Below are positions 51,870 through 59,304 of a stretch of DNA of 64,000 nt, piece by piece. Source of the DNA: Sediminibacterium sp. KACHI17. GTDB taxonomy: Bacteria; Bacteroidota; Bacteroidia; Chitinophagales; Chitinophagaceae. Numbering within the stretch: position 1 is the first letter of the stretch; each line of letters opens with the position of its first letter. The stretch spans positions 1,922,001-1,986,000 of the forward strand of contig NZ_AP029612.1 in NCBI RefSeq assembly GCF_040362915.1, given 5' to 3'. Made by a program: the position numbers and the translations under genes. The notes under the pieces are model-generated. The model did not search any database. It had not been told where the DNA came from and worked only from the letters and a program-made list of their open reading frames with translations.

Positions 51870-52601
51870 TCATCTTTTCTCAAACAACCACCACAATCTT
51901 CTTCTTGGTCTCACTTTATAATTCTTTTTGACATAGGTTTTGATGTAATTCATTGCCTCATCTACATCGTCTGTCAGAAAAATCAGTTTTTTATCTTCCG
52001 GAGAAATGGTTCCATGTTTTGCCATATCATCAATACTGTCTAATAGAGGCTGGAAATAATCTTTACCTAACAACACTATCGGAAAATCATTGATCACTTT
52101 TGTCTGTGCCAGTGTAAGCGTTTCAAAAAATTCATCCATCGTACCAAATCCGCCGGGCATAATGATAAAAGCGTAAGAGTATTTGACCAGCAACACTTTT
52201 CTGATAAAAAAATAATCAAACGTGATCCATTTATGCATGTATGGATTCGGATACTGTTCAAAAGGCAATTTGATATTACAACCAACGGATTGTCCGCCAT
52301 TTTCGTAAGCACCTTTGTTGGCTGCCTCCATAATACCCGGACCGCCACCTGTCATGGTTGTAAAACCCAACTCAGCTATTTTTTTACCTACAGCAACCGC
52401 TTGTTGATAATAAGGATGATCTTCTTTAAATCTCGCTGATCCAAACACGGTGATACAGGGTCCTACAAAGTGAAGTGTACGAAATCCTTTGATAAACTGT
52501 CTGAAGATCTGCCAGGCAAAACCCAATTCATTGATCCTTGGCTTCGGTCCATCTAAATACACTGATTCCTGCGCGGGAATGATCCTTTCTGTTTTATTCA
52601 T
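51870..52601 (-). CDS. LOG family protein (TIGR00730)
   Basis: 243 residues. LOG family: phosphoribohydrolases that release the free base from nucleotide 5'-monophosphates, as in cytokinin activation; many bacterial ones are PpnN-like. Signature motifs GGGPGIMEAANKGA near 90 and MPGGFGTMDEFFETL near 150 are complete, including the catalytic R and E. Reads FGSARFKEDHPYY at the nucleotide fold. True substrate here unknown. Confidence 0.92.
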   Translation of the reverse strand: MNKTERIIPAQESVYLDGPKPRINELGFAWQIFRQFIKGFRTLHFVGPCITVFGSARFKEDHPYYQQAVAVGKKIAELGFTTMTGGGPGIMEAANKGAYENGGQSVGCNIKLPFEQYPNPYMHKWITFDYFFIRKVLLVKYSYAFIIMPGGFGTMDEFFETLTLAQTKVINDFPIVLLGKDYFQPLLDSIDDMAKHGTISPEDKKLIFLTDDVDEAMNYIKTYVKKNYKVRPRRRLWWLFEKR

Positions 52602-52682
52602 ATCTATCCTTATATTGATGAAAATTCAAATTAGCACAAAATTTGCTGTCATAATAAATAGCCAACCATCCTTAACAGTTTT

Positions 52683-54044
52683 ATGAGAAAATTCTACGTC
52701 AGCATTGTATGCGCCATCATGTTTCTGTCTGCCGCTTCACAAACAAAAGTGATATTGGAACAATTCAGAACCTTTTCTATGGTAGGTCCTGTGATGAAGT
52801 ACTTGAGCAATGAAGAAACCAAAACCGTATTTCTGAAACAACTGAACAATAACTTATTAAAACATAAAAATGCTCAACTGAATGATCATGATTTACGCTT
52901 GATCGTGCTGCCGGATCTAAAACAAACCAGTTCATCAAATGTGCCATTTACATTAGCAGATAGCAGTACATGGCACATGTATCTGGATCTGTATGAATTT
53001 GAAACCAATACTTTTTATTTCTCACAACCCGAGTACAAAGAAGACTCAGCGGTGTTCAAAAGAACAGAGTCCGTATTCCAGTTAGGTGTATTATTGACCA
53101 ATTCAGCTAAAGAAATCATACTGAACGAAATCATGACCATTTGTGTCAGCAGAGGTAATAGTAGCGGATTCGGTATCATGGCCGCTACCCCTTCACTCGG
53201 CAGTAAAGGTTTTACAGATATGCTGAATCTTGGATTAGGGCGACTCTTGGACCCGGAGAATAAAATAGCTATGATGGAAGTAAAAGCAGCTCCGGTATAT
53301 TATGCAGACAATTTCATACTCCCCATTATTGGCAATCACCCGGTCATACAAGTAAATGGCAAAAACAATATTGCCTCTTACAAAAGAGATCAGACAGATG
53401 AGCTCATAAGAATGGGTGACTCATTTTATGAGCAGCTCATTGTGAAAGGGAAAAATAAAAATATAGAAGACAATTCTCTCATCAATACAGCCATTATCAA
53501 TACCGACAGGCAAAGCAGTTCTGATTTTGTTCAGCTACGACAGGAAAGCAGGGATGTACTGAGAGATAAAAACTATACACTTAAAATGTTCATAGAGATC
53601 AATCCTTTGTTTAATTATAAAAATGAAGATGAAGCATTTACGAGTTTTATGCCTGATCCAATACATTTTCTCTTATCGGATAAGGATACCATTGCCAAGT
53701 TCAAAATCAATAAGAACACAGCGTTGGGTATTGGTGACAGGAAGATTTATTTGAATAAAATAAGCAATGGTTACGACAGTACTAGCATCATTTTACTTAG
53801 ACCTGATGATGTTACCAGAAATATTTTTGCGGAATATGTTATTTCCGGATCCATTCGTAATGAGCCATTCATGATCATATGCAGTGACAGAAATATGCTC
53901 AAAGAGTTTTATCTAAATAAAAAAACAGCAGCGGTTGCTATGGGAAAATTTTTACCCGAAAGAATTGCTGTTTTTGATGCATCTTTAGACAAGGAAACAT
54001 TGAACCAGTTAATGATGATCGGGTTCTCCCGTTTTTTCCGATAA
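52683..54044 (+). CDS. Exported protein of unknown function
   Basis: 453 residues, not recognised. It starts with a signal peptide (FYVSIVCAIMFLSAASQ). The mature part is polar with mixed helix and strand, without cysteine pairs or obvious catalytic motif. Stretches NLGLGRLLDPENKIAMMEVKA and INPLFNYKNEDEAFTSF, divided by turns, and a repeated-looking ending (FDASLDKETLNQLMMIGFSRFF) are the most regular parts. It precedes the exonuclease gene by 11 nt in the same direction, yet has no obvious relation to repair. Possibly a lineage-specific secreted or periplasmic protein. Confidence 0.65.
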   Translation: MRKFYVSIVCAIMFLSAASQTKVILEQFRTFSMVGPVMKYLSNEETKTVFLKQLNNNLLKHKNAQLNDHDLRLIVLPDLKQTSSSNVPFTLADSSTWHMYLDLYEFETNTFYFSQPEYKEDSAVFKRTESVFQLGVLLTNSAKEIILNEIMTICVSRGNSSGFGIMAATPSLGSKGFTDMLNLGLGRLLDPENKIAMMEVKAAPVYYADNFILPIIGNHPVIQVNGKNNIASYKRDQTDELIRMGDSFYEQLIVKGKNKNIEDNSLINTAIINTDRQSSSDFVQLRQESRDVLRDKNYTLKMFIEINPLFNYKNEDEAFTSFMPDPIHFLLSDKDTIAKFKINKNTALGIGDRKIYLNKISNGYDSTSIILLRPDDVTRNIFAEYVISGSIRNEPFMIICSDRNMLKEFYLNKKTAAVAMGKFLPERIAVFDASLDKETLNQLMMIGFSRFFR

Positions 54045-54055
54045 ACCAGTAAGCT

Positions 54056-54823
54056 ATGCGCATCATATCCTATAATGTCAATGGTATCAGGGCTGCCATG
54101 AAAAAAGGTTTTACAGATTGGTTAGCAACAAATCCTGCTGATGTGATCTGCCTGCAAGAAACAAAAGCCAATCAGGAAGATGTTGATGTCTCTTCGATTG
54201 AAAAAACGGGGTATCAGACTTTCTGGTATTCTGCACAAAAAAAAGGGTATAGTGGCGTCGCCATTTTCACTAAAATAAAACCAGATCAAGTACTCTTTGG
54301 AAATGGTATTGAACAAAGTGATGCAGAGGGAAGGGTGATCAGAGCAGACTTTGGAGATATTACCCTGATCAATGCTTATTTCCCATCCGGTACAAGTGGA
54401 GATGAGAGACAAACTTATAAATACCAGTGGCTCGATGAGTTTTTCACCTATGTACAAGACCTGAGAAAAAAAAGAAAGAAACTGATCGTTACGGGTGATT
54501 ATAATATTGCACATACCGAGATTGATATTCATGATCCGAAAGGCAATAAAAAATCATCTGGCTTTTTACCGGAAGAACGGGCATGGATGGATCAATTTCT
54601 TGCCAACAAATGGGTAGATACTTTTCGCCATCTTCATCCGGAAGTAACCGGAGCGTATTCCTGGTGGAGTCAGCGATTTCCTTCAGTAAGGTTACAAAAT
54701 AAGGGCTGGCGTATCGATTATATCAGTATCACAGATGCTTTACAACCGCAATTGAAAGCAGCAGCTATTTATCCGGATGTCAAGCACAGCGATCATTGTC
54801 CGATCTATGCTGAGATCGGCTAA
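54056..54823 (+). CDS. xth: Exodeoxyribonuclease III
   Basis: 255 residues of the ExoIII/APE1 endonuclease-exonuclease-phosphatase fold. RIISYNVNGIRAAMKKGF, CLQETKANQED with the metal-binding glutamate, GVAIFTK, TGDYNIAH with the aspartate-asparagine pair, RIDYISIT with the conserved aspartate, and the C-terminal HSDHCPIYAEI with the catalytic histidine. Acts on abasic sites and 3' ends. Shares direction with the upstream unknown gene and the following DUF4286 gene. Confidence 0.95.
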   Translation: MRIISYNVNGIRAAMKKGFTDWLATNPADVICLQETKANQEDVDVSSIEKTGYQTFWYSAQKKGYSGVAIFTKIKPDQVLFGNGIEQSDAEGRVIRADFGDITLINAYFPSGTSGDERQTYKYQWLDEFFTYVQDLRKKRKKLIVTGDYNIAHTEIDIHDPKGNKKSSGFLPEERAWMDQFLANKWVDTFRHLHPEVTGAYSWWSQRFPSVRLQNKGWRIDYISITDALQPQLKAAAIYPDVKHSDHCPIYAEIG

Positions 54824-54850
54824 TATTCTCTAAATGATAAACTTTTTACC

Positions 54851-55156
54851 GTGTATATCTATAATGTAACCATTCAATTGGCCTGGGGCATTCATGAAGA
54901 CTGGCTGGAATGGATGAAAACCAAACATATTCCGGAAGTAATGGCCACCGGATGTTTTACTGAATTTCGTTTTGTTCGTGTTCTTGAACTGGATGAAACA
55001 GAAGGACCTACTTATGCTACTCAATATTTTGCTGCAACCAAAGAAGATTATGACCGCTACATAGAGCACCATGCATCAGCCTTACGTAAAGATACACTGG
55101 ATGTTTGGGGCAATCAATTTGCCGGTTTTCGTTCTTTAATGCAGGTTGTGAATTGA
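54851..55156 (+). CDS. DUF4286 family protein
   Basis: 101 residues; GTG start. A compact alpha/beta (ferredoxin-like, antibiotic-monooxygenase-like) protein: YIYNVTIQLAWGIHEDWLEWM, FTEFRFVRVLELDETEGPTYATQYFA with a strand break, and YDRYIEHHASALRKD. DUF4286 is broadly conserved in Bacteroidota without assigned function. 27 nt after xth, plausibly in the same transcript. Confidence 0.85.
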   Translation: MYIYNVTIQLAWGIHEDWLEWMKTKHIPEVMATGCFTEFRFVRVLELDETEGPTYATQYFAATKEDYDRYIEHHASALRKDTLDVWGNQFAGFRSLMQVVN

Positions 55157-55390
55157 GTGTGGATAGTTTTGCAAATTCATTTTGTCAATCACAAAACTTC
55201 GCTATATTGCTCTGAAACCCGCTTTGGGACTGCTTTTCAGCACAAATCATCTGAAACCATTGATAATAAAGGGTTTCACGAGATACCGGTGTTGAAACAC
55301 GCAATATGCAAGTTCTATAAAATCGGCTGAAATGCTTATTGGCGAAGGGTTTTAAGGAATCACAAAAAGACGGTAAAGTTGGAAAAATAT

Positions 55391-55420
55391 TTTGCTGTTT
55401 GATAAAAGCGAATAAATTTG
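55391..55420 (+). promoter_or_regulatory. Promoter of the HU gene
   Basis: A complete Bacteroidota promoter: -33 TTTG (55391-55394), 18-nt spacer, -7 TAAATTTG (55413-55420). The leader to the ATG at 55455 is about 30 nt. The 298-nt gap 55157-55454 also holds GAAACCC (55223-55229) facing GGGTTTC, and otherwise nothing I recognise. Confidence 0.72.
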
Positions 55421-55454
55421 TTTCTCTTATTAAAATACATCTAAAAACACATCT

Positions 55455-55724
55455 ATGAACAAAGCTGAATTAATCGCGCAACTCGCAGAAGATGCAGGTA
55501 TCACCAAAACTCAAGCTAACGCTGCTTTAGATTCTTTTGTTGATACAGTAACTAAAACCCTGAAAAAAGGTGATAAAGTTACACTGGTAGGTTTCGGTAC
55601 TTTCTCTGTATCTAAGCGTGCTGCTCGTACAGGTCGTAATCCTCAAACTGGTGAGACTATCAAGATCAAAGCTAAAAAAGTTGCCCGCTTCAAAGCTGGT
55701 AAAGAACTGAGCGCAAAGATCTAA
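55455..55724 (+). CDS. hup: HU family DNA-binding protein
   Basis: 89 residues. HU/IHF fold, histone-like architectural protein. [25 protein letters not shown] is the dimer helix region, [20 protein letters not shown] and [12 protein letters not shown] the DNA-binding arm with the proline tip. One of very few genes here with a full -33/-7 promoter and a strong terminator, as expected for an abundant protein. Confidence 0.97.
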   Translation: MNKAELIAQLAEDAGITKTQANAALDSFVDTVTKTLKKGDKVTLVGFGTFSVSKRAARTGRNPQTGETIKIKAKKVARFKAGKELSAKI

Positions 55725-55746
55725 TCTGAGCCTCTAAAAAGAATTG

Positions 55747-55769
55747 AACCCCGCTTTCGCGGGGTTTTT
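55747..55769 (+). terminator. Rho-independent terminator of hup
   Basis: AACCCCGC-TTTC-GCGGGGTT with a T run (55747-55769), 22 nt after the hup stop. Confidence 0.95.
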
Positions 55770-55770
55770 C

Positions 55771-55778
55771 TATTTTTG
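55771..55778 (+). promoter_or_regulatory. -7 promoter element of the bTHX gene
   Basis: TATTTTTG, an exact TAnnTTTG match, 35 nt before the ATG at 55814, immediately after the hup terminator. Confidence 0.65.
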
Positions 55779-55813
55779 CACCTCACCATTCATCAAACAA
55801 AAACTATAGTACC

Positions 55814-55939
55814 ATGGGTAGAGGCGATAAAAAAACCGCTAAAGGAAAAAGATTCAAAGGTTCTTTCGGCAAAAGCCGTCCTGCAAATGCTAAAGCAACT
55901 GCAGTAAAGGCTAAGAAAGCAGCTGCGAAAGCTTCTTAG
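55814..55939 (+). CDS. 30S ribosomal protein bTHX (THX family)
   Basis: 41 residues, very basic (MGRGDKKTAKGKRFKGSFG, then SRPANAK and an alanine/lysine tail). The start GxGDKKTxKGK and KGSFGKSRP are characteristic of the small ribosomal protein THX, which sits in the 30S head of Thermus and is widespread in Bacteroidota. It has its own promoter between the hup terminator and a heptamer hairpin. The stop TAG ends at 55939. Confidence 0.88.
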   Translation: MGRGDKKTAKGKRFKGSFGKSRPANAKATAVKAKKAAAKAS

Positions 55940-55946
55940 GACGTTT

Positions 55947-56012
55947 GATGTCAGATCTCAGATTTGTATTCAAAATCCGACATCTGAGATCTGACATCTT
56001 ACATCTTTTTCT
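55947..56012. repeat. Heptamer-periodic inverted repeat, locus 8
   Basis: Perfect 17-nt arms GATGTCAGATCTCAGAT (55947-55963) and 55982-55998, 18-nt loop. The right side continues in the same 7-nt register: TCCGACA TCTGAGA TCTGACA TCTTACA TCTTTTT (55976-56010). The hairpin follows the bTHX stop, and its right arm lies across the stop codon region of the convergent aminotransferase gene (ends 55999). Confidence 0.88.
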
Positions 56013-57294
56013 TCGCTATTTCCTCCAATGCAAACACCAGCTTATCCAGATCCTGTATTCTGGTATAAACATGTGGTGTTACACGAACACAGCTGATATT
56101 TTCCCAGACAATACCTACAGTGTGAATCTTATAGGTATTAAATAATGCCTGATCCAATTGCGCAGGTGTCATGCCATCAACAGATACACCACAAATGGCG
56201 CAAGCATATTCGGGCTTAAATGAGGTATGTATTTTTACTTTGGGAATAGATCTGGCTTTCTCTGCCCAGTAATTTTTCAGGTAACGAATCCGCTCTTCTT
56301 TTCTTTTTGCACCAATTGCATTGTGAAAATTCAAAGCTTCACCGATCCCTTGTTCAATTGGAAAGCTTCTGGTACCAAGGGTTTCAAACTTTCTGATATC
56401 GTCACTTCGTGGTTTATCATTACATACCAACGGCCATATCTTTTCGATTTTTTCTTTTTTGATCCATAACATCCCACTACCGATCGGAGCGCTGAGGAAT
56501 TTGTGTAAGCTTGTGCCGAAATAATCACATTCCAGGTCCGGGATCTTAAAATCGAGCAAGCCAAAAGAGTGAGCGCCATCGACAATCACTTCCAATCCAC
56601 GTCGATGTGCCATCTGTGCGATCTTTTTTACCGGAAGAATCTGTCCGATCCAGTTAATGATATGTGTCAGATGTAAAATTCTTGTTTTGGGAGTGATGGC
56701 TTTTTCAAATGCTGCTACGATCTCATCATCATTTTCAATCGGAAAGTCAAAACTGATCTGTGTATACACAATACCATCTCGCAAGGCTCTTTGTCTCCAT
56801 GCCTGGATCATATTGGGATAATCTTGTTTGGTACCGATCACTTCATCACCTGCTTTGAGGTCCAAACCAAAGATCACTGTATTCAATGCTTCTGTAGCAT
56901 TTCTGTTGACCGCTATTTCCTCTGTAGAACATCCTGCCAATGTTGCCAACTTATAACGGAGTGGTTCACGACCTTGATCCAGGATTCGCCACATATAGTA
57001 GGAAGGACCTTCATTCGACAACTGATTGAATCTTTCCACCGCCTGTTGTACTACTCTGGGCGAAGGGCTTACCCCACCATTATTCAGGTTGACCAGGTTG
57101 GGATTAACAGTATAGGACTGCTGGATCACTGACCAATAGTCTTCATCCGTAGCGGTTTGTTCCGGACTAAAAGACGCCACTCTTTGTTGTGCAGACGCCC
57201 ATTCGGCAGCATGTAACTGCTGAAACAGACTATTGGCGGAAAAAGCTCCGGCCAAAAGTCCCATACGCTGTAGAAAATCTCTGCGTTGATTCAC
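55999..57294 (-). CDS. Class V aminotransferase with Tat signal
   Basis: 431 residues. The N-terminus NQRRDFLQRMGLLAGAFSA is a twin-arginine (Tat) signal of the R-R-D-F-L type. The rest is a PLP-dependent class V (cysteine-desulfurase-like) aminotransferase: NLVNLNNGGVSPSPRVV, NRNATEALNTVIFGL, HLTHIINWIGQILPV, VDGAHSFGLLDFKIPDL with the PLP-stacking region, then DYFGTSLHKFLSAPIGSG with the PLP lysine in SLHKF. Unusual in being exported; isopenicillin-N-epimerase-like paralogs of this kind occur in Bacteroidota. Substrate unknown. Confidence 0.9.
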   Translation of the reverse strand: MNQRRDFLQRMGLLAGAFSANSLFQQLHAAEWASAQQRVASFSPEQTATDEDYWSVIQQSYTVNPNLVNLNNGGVSPSPRVVQQAVERFNQLSNEGPSYYMWRILDQGREPLRYKLATLAGCSTEEIAVNRNATEALNTVIFGLDLKAGDEVIGTKQDYPNMIQAWRQRALRDGIVYTQISFDFPIENDDEIVAAFEKAITPKTRILHLTHIINWIGQILPVKKIAQMAHRRGLEVIVDGAHSFGLLDFKIPDLECDYFGTSLHKFLSAPIGSGMLWIKKEKIEKIWPLVCNDKPRSDDIRKFETLGTRSFPIEQGIGEALNFHNAIGAKRKEERIRYLKNYWAEKARSIPKVKIHTSFKPEYACAICGVSVDGMTPAQLDQALFNTYKIHTVGIVWENISCVRVTPHVYTRIQDLDKLVFALEEIAKKKM

Positions 57295-57327
57295 GGTAAA
57301 AGGTTGAACAAGAAAGATAATGAAGGA

Positions 57328-57401
57328 AACTCAAAAGTCAAAAGTGAAAAGTCAAAAACACTCATAAGACCATTGCGCTTATCACTTTTGGCTTTTAACT
57401 T
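57328..57401. repeat. Heptamer-periodic inverted repeat, locus 9
   Basis: Left arm 57329-57356: AACTCAA AAGTCAA AAGTGAA AAGTCAA. Right arm 57381-57401: ATCACTTTTGGCTTTTAACTT, with ACTTTTG GCTTTTA ACTTATC as heptamers. Between the divergent aminotransferase and the small CXXC protein gene, so here it is in an upstream region, next to the TACCTTTG promoter. Confidence 0.75.
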
Positions 57402-57406
57402 ATCCC

Positions 57407-57414
57407 TACCTTTG
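57407..57414 (+). promoter_or_regulatory. -7 promoter element of the small CXXC protein gene
   Basis: TACCTTTG, an exact TAnnTTTG match, 15 nt before ATG 57430. Confidence 0.7.
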
Positions 57415-57429
57415 TACAAACTTTCCGAT

Positions 57430-57657
57430 ATGAAACAGCAGGGATGGAAAATGATGGTTTTTGTATTCGTATTGCTAATGATCAGTCAGTTCGCTGATGC
57501 ACAATGCTCTATTTGTACCAAAACAGCTTCACAGTTAGGGGAAGGACCAGCCAAAGCATTGAATTCTGCTATTATTTACCTTGCCGGAGCACCATTGGCG
57601 ATTATGGGGTATATTGGATGGAGATGGTGGAAGAATGAAAAGGAAAACAACCATTAA
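57430..57657 (+). CDS. Small exported membrane protein with CXXC motif
   Basis: 75 residues, not recognised. A signal peptide (MVFVFVLLMISQFADAQ) is followed directly by CSIC (C26 and C29), a glycine-rich linker and one membrane helix (IIYLAGAPLAIMGYIGW), then a short charged tail (KNEKENNH). The upstream open frame to 57286 contains the promoter and heptamer repeat and is not used. Vicinal cysteines just outside the membrane suggest redox or metal handling. It begins the direction of the polysaccharide genes, 18 nt before the first glycosyltransferase. Confidence 0.68.
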   Translation: MKQQGWKMMVFVFVLLMISQFADAQCSICTKTASQLGEGPAKALNSAIIYLAGAPLAIMGYIGWRWWKNEKENNH

Positions 57658-57675
57658 TCGCTTCATCCCAAAATA

Positions 57676-58527
57676 ATGGATCTACATAACCCGCTTGTAT
57701 CAATTGTCATTCCTTGTTATAACCATGGAGCCTATATTCAAGAAGCCATTGATAGTATCACTGTAGATAAAATTGCATACCCCATTGAAATTATCATTGT
57801 AGACGATGGCTCTAGTGACAATGCAACACATGCTAAATTAGAAGCTCTTCAAACCGCAGGTTATCATGTTATTTTCCAAAAAAATGGAGGGCCTGCCAGT
57901 GCAAGAAATACCGGGGTAGCCAATGCAAAAGGTCAATATATTTTACCACTGGATGCCGACAACAAAATCTCACCTGATTATATCAATAAGGCGATGCCGC
58001 TTTTATTAAAAGAAGATATTGATATAGTTTATGCAAGACCTATTTTTTTTGGTGATCTTTCTCAAAAGAAGCGACAATATAAAGTGAGAAAATTTGATGA
58101 CCTCGATATTGTAACCGGCAACTGTGCTGATGCGTGTGCCCTATATAAACGAGAAGTATGGGAAAAGAATGGCGGATATGATACAGCCATCCCCTATTAT
58201 GGATTTGAAGACTGGGAGTTCTGGATCCATGCAGCGTCAAACGGATTTAAATTTCACTTTCTTGACGAAGAACTTTTTTATTACCGCATCATCAATAATT
58301 CAGTGATTACCGGTTATTCCAATGAAGACCGGATAAAACTAAATAAGCAATACATCATAAAAAAACACTCGGACTTCTATCTTGAAAAGATCATTCGTCT
58401 TTCCTACATCAAAGAGCGCTATGAGGTTGATATGCTCAGGTTTATCTTAACTCCGATTCTTTATCCGTTGTATTTATTGAAAATAATTGACTCCCCTATC
58501 GTCAGATCAAGAAAGAAATTTAAATAG
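57676..58527 (+). CDS. Glycosyltransferase family 2 protein
   Basis: 283 residues. GT-A glycosyltransferase: VSIVIPCYNHGAYIQEAIDSI near residue 8, IEIIIVDDGSSDNAT near 35, GGPASARNTGVANAKG near 70, then LDADNKI with the DxD motif. YGFEDWEFWIHAAS near 175 carries the ED-type acid, then a YRIINNSVITGYS part. Likely adds a sugar to the surface polysaccharide. Followed by a methyltransferase gene. Confidence 0.92.
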   Translation: MDLHNPLVSIVIPCYNHGAYIQEAIDSITVDKIAYPIEIIIVDDGSSDNATHAKLEALQTAGYHVIFQKNGGPASARNTGVANAKGQYILPLDADNKISPDYINKAMPLLLKEDIDIVYARPIFFGDLSQKKRQYKVRKFDDLDIVTGNCADACALYKREVWEKNGGYDTAIPYYGFEDWEFWIHAASNGFKFHFLDEELFYYRIINNSVITGYSNEDRIKLNKQYIIKKHSDFYLEKIIRLSYIKERYEVDMLRFILTPILYPLYLLKIIDSPIVRSRKKFK

Positions 58528-58567
58528 CAATACATACTAGGTATGATTGATTAGAAACAAATCCACC

Positions 58568-59299
58568 ATGACCAAGCAACAAATTGAAAAAGTTTATATT
58601 AAACCTACGCTAAAATTGGGCTATGGTTATTATCTTATTCAACACTCGTTGATTGAAGCTGTTAAAGACTTAAAAAAGAAAATAAAAGGAAATGTTCTTG
58701 ATCTAGGATGTGGGGTAATGCCTTACAGAGATTTCCTGCTTGAGGCAGGTACTATCGATCAATATATTGGAATGGATCTTGAATACTCTGAGTATCATAA
58801 TAAGGTGAAACCAGATATGTATTGGGATGGATATACCATTCCGCTCGAGTCAGAAAGTGTTGACTGGATCATCGTAACCGAATTTTTAGAACATTACTTT
58901 GATACAAATGCAATATTGAAAGAAATGCGTCGTGTGTTAAAACCGGGCGGTAGCATCTTCTTTTCAGTACCATTTATTTATAGTCTACATGAAGTACCGC
59001 ATGATCACCATCGTTTTACGCCTTATTCATTGAGCAGATTTTTTACTGACAATGAATTTTCAAGTCATTCTATTTATCCAAGAGGTGGATTTAATTATAG
59101 CCTGATCATCATGATGAGTTTATGGGCAAAACAAGCAGGCAGCAAGGGTATTATTCGATTACTAGTGAAATTTTTCTTGTTTTGTTTTCATAAACATCTC
59201 ATTAAAAACGACAAGAAATATTCAACCTATCAAAAAGGATACACATCATTTGAGAATCATACCATGCCATCAGGGTTATGGGGATATGCTACAAAATGA
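58568..59299 (+). CDS. Class I SAM-dependent methyltransferase
   Basis: 243 residues from ATG 58568 (a TTG at 58547 extends the frame by 7 codons). SAM-binding motif VLDLGCGVMPYRDFL near residue 42, GMDLEYSEY, and post-motif EFLEHYFDTNAILKEMRRVLKPGGSIFFSVPF near 105, written here over two helices. The C-terminus is helical and partly hydrophobic. Probably modifies a sugar or lipid of the polysaccharide. The convergent glycosyltransferase ends only 5 nt away. Confidence 0.88.
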   Translation: MTKQQIEKVYIKPTLKLGYGYYLIQHSLIEAVKDLKKKIKGNVLDLGCGVMPYRDFLLEAGTIDQYIGMDLEYSEYHNKVKPDMYWDGYTIPLESESVDWIIVTEFLEHYFDTNAILKEMRRVLKPGGSIFFSVPFIYSLHEVPHDHHRFTPYSLSRFFTDNEFSSHSIYPRGGFNYSLIIMMSLWAKQAGSKGIIRLLVKFFLFCFHKHLIKNDKKYSTYQKGYTSFENHTMPSGLWGYATK

Positions 59300-59304
59300 T
59301 CATT

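Noticed and set aside
55157..55454. tRNA or small stable RNA before hup
   Set aside because: No T-arm consensus or cloverleaf could be folded by eye; the region shows only the hup promoter and a weak GAAACCC/GGGTTTC pairing.
8..57401. CRISPR array or transposon ends as explanation for the short repeats
   Set aside because: Repeat units are 7 nt, contiguous and without spacers of regular length; no cas gene, transposase or target duplication was seen.
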